NCBI GenBank assembly: GCA_007127395.1
Contig: SKZL01000253.1
Span: forward strand, 1 to 5,679
Direction: 5' to 3'
DNA length: 5,679 nt
Source: Balneolaceae bacterium
GTDB lineage: Bacteria; Bacteroidota; Rhodothermia; Balneolales; Balneolaceae
In this document: in pieces, positions 4,849-5,679 of the stretch
How positions within the stretch are numbered: position 1 is the stretch's first letter
Layout: every line of letters begins with the position of its first letter
Program-made: the position numbers and the translations under genes
The notes under the pieces: generated by a model
What the model saw: the letters and a program-made list of their open reading frames with translations, nothing else
Databases searched by the model: none
What the model was told of the DNA's origin: nothing

Positions 4849-5679
4849 TTAATTTTTAAATTCATCATAATCACGTGTTGCTGCCTCCAGATCAAATTCC
4901 AGATTATGAGCAGTTCCATTCTTCTGAACCATTTTATCAAAATAGTCTCCAAACTTATCCAACGCATTAATCAAACTGTTGGTCGAAGTTTTACCCAGTC
5001 CACAACGGCTGGTATTTCTCATGAGCACACCCCACTCTTTCAGTTCTTCGATGTCATTTCTGTTTGCCACACCATTCTTAACCCTTTCCAATTTTCGCTC
5101 AATGATAAAGTTACCTGCCCTGCATGGTGTACATATTCCGCACGATTCATGTTTATAAAAGGCGGCATAATTCAGAAGGATGGTTATAATATCCCGGCTT
5201 TTGTTGAACACGGTAAGCGCACCACCACATCGGATATGTTGTGTAAAAAAGTCGGTAAATAGTGCAAATGGCTGATCTTGCTCATCAAGGGTAAGTACTG
5301 TACCGGAAGGGCCGCTTTCCTCGATAAAAAATGGGTCTTCCGCACCACACTCCTGCAGCAGCTCTCTAAGAGACATACCCCACTCTATTTCATAAATGCC
5401 CGGATATTTACAATCACCGGAGACACTGATCACTTTCGTTCCCGGAGACTTTGCAATGCCATATTTTAAATACTCCTTCACCCCCATATTCAAGATTCTG
5501 GTTGCTGCACAAAATGTTTCAACATTATTCACAACCGTTGGCAGGTTCAAAAAGCCTTTTTGAACCGGGAAGAACCATCGAGTACGCGGCTCACCCCGTT
5601 TACCCTCTGCCGACTCAATCAGGGCCGTCTCCTCACCGCAAACATAAGAACCTGCTCCCATCTGAATTTTGATATCAAA
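4849..5679 (-). CDS. hoxF: HoxF, diaphorase subunit of NAD-reducing hydrogenase (C-terminal 276 residues, 5' end outside window)
   Basis: FMN- and NAD(H)-binding subunit of the cytoplasmic hydrogenase; it passes electrons between NAD+/NADH and the FeS clusters of the HoxU part. The frame is open to the window edge, so the start and the N-terminal FMN/NAD fold are cut off. Visible, numbered from the first complete codon: GAGSYVCGEETAL (8-20) followed by EGKRGEPR, the NuoF/HoxF flavin-site signature; PTVVNNVETF (47-56); an SLBB-like segment with SVSGDCKYPGIYE (85-97); and the [4Fe-4S] motif ESCGICTPCRAGN with Cys180, Cys183 and Cys186 plus the fourth ligand Cys226 in SRCGLG. The tail FDLEAATRDYDEF resembles the end of Ralstonia eutropha HoxF rather than that of respiratory NuoF (recalled comparison). 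The next gene starts 23 bases downstream. NuoF of complex I is the alternative, but the neighbouring hoxH argues strongly against it. Confidence 0.95.
   Translation of the reverse strand, partial: FDIKIQMGAGSYVCGEETALIESAEGKRGEPRTRWFFPVQKGFLNLPTVVNNVETFCAATRILNMGVKEYLKYGIAKSPGTKVISVSGDCKYPGIYEIEWGMSLRELLQECGAEDPFFIEESGPSGTVLTLDEQDQPFALFTDFFTQHIRCGGALTVFNKSRDIITILLNYAAFYKHESCGICTPCRAGNFIIERKLERVKNGVANRNDIEELKEWGVLMRNTSRCGLGKTSTNSLINALDKFGDYFDKMVQKNGTAHNLEFDLEAATRDYDEFKN

Noticed and set aside
1..5679. Terminators, tRNA or other RNA genes, CRISPR repeats and insertion sequences
   Set aside because: All gaps between genes are 23 bases or shorter, and no hairpin followed by a T-run, cloverleaf, regularly spaced repeat or transposase motif was seen.

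Overview
The whole window is one tightly packed minus-strand operon for a cytoplasmic, bidirectional NAD(P)-linked [NiFe] hydrogenase (Hox type, group 3d) and its maturation genes. Read in transcription order, from high to low coordinates, it holds: the C-terminal half of hoxF; a single reading frame fusing hoxU to hoxY; hoxH (large, catalytic subunit); hoxW (its maturation protease); hypA and hypB (nickel delivery); and the first 69 codons of hypF (cyanide-ligand synthesis). All gaps between genes are 3 to 23 bases, so there is no room for an internal promoter or terminator of ordinary size. The operon promoter must lie beyond position 5679, and the operon runs on past position 1. No RNA gene, mobile element, CRISPR array or terminator is visible.

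How the genes work together: the HoxY part plus HoxH form the hydrogenase module. Electrons from H2 pass through the HoxY cluster and the three clusters of the HoxU part to the FeS cluster and FMN of HoxF, where NAD+ is reduced, or the reverse. HypF begins the synthesis of the CN ligands of the active-site iron, HypA and HypB insert nickel, and HoxW then trims the HoxH C-terminus to close the site.

The protein sequences and gene order closely resemble, from memory, the soluble hydrogenase operon of Ralstonia eutropha (hoxFUYHWI-hypA2B2F2). There are two differences in layout: hoxU and hoxY are one gene, and hoxI is missing between hoxW and hypA. A third oddity is a Gln in place of the usual His at the end of the HoxH DPCxxCxxH motif, exactly where the protease is expected to cut. 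HypB carries a very His-rich N-terminal tract (35 His between residues 13 and 101).

Organism: a bacterium of moderate to low GC (about 40-45% by eye) with recognisable Shine-Dalgarno sites. The base composition does not fit Ralstonia or its close relatives, so the resemblance suggests an old shared operon or horizontal transfer. The phylum cannot be fixed from this window.
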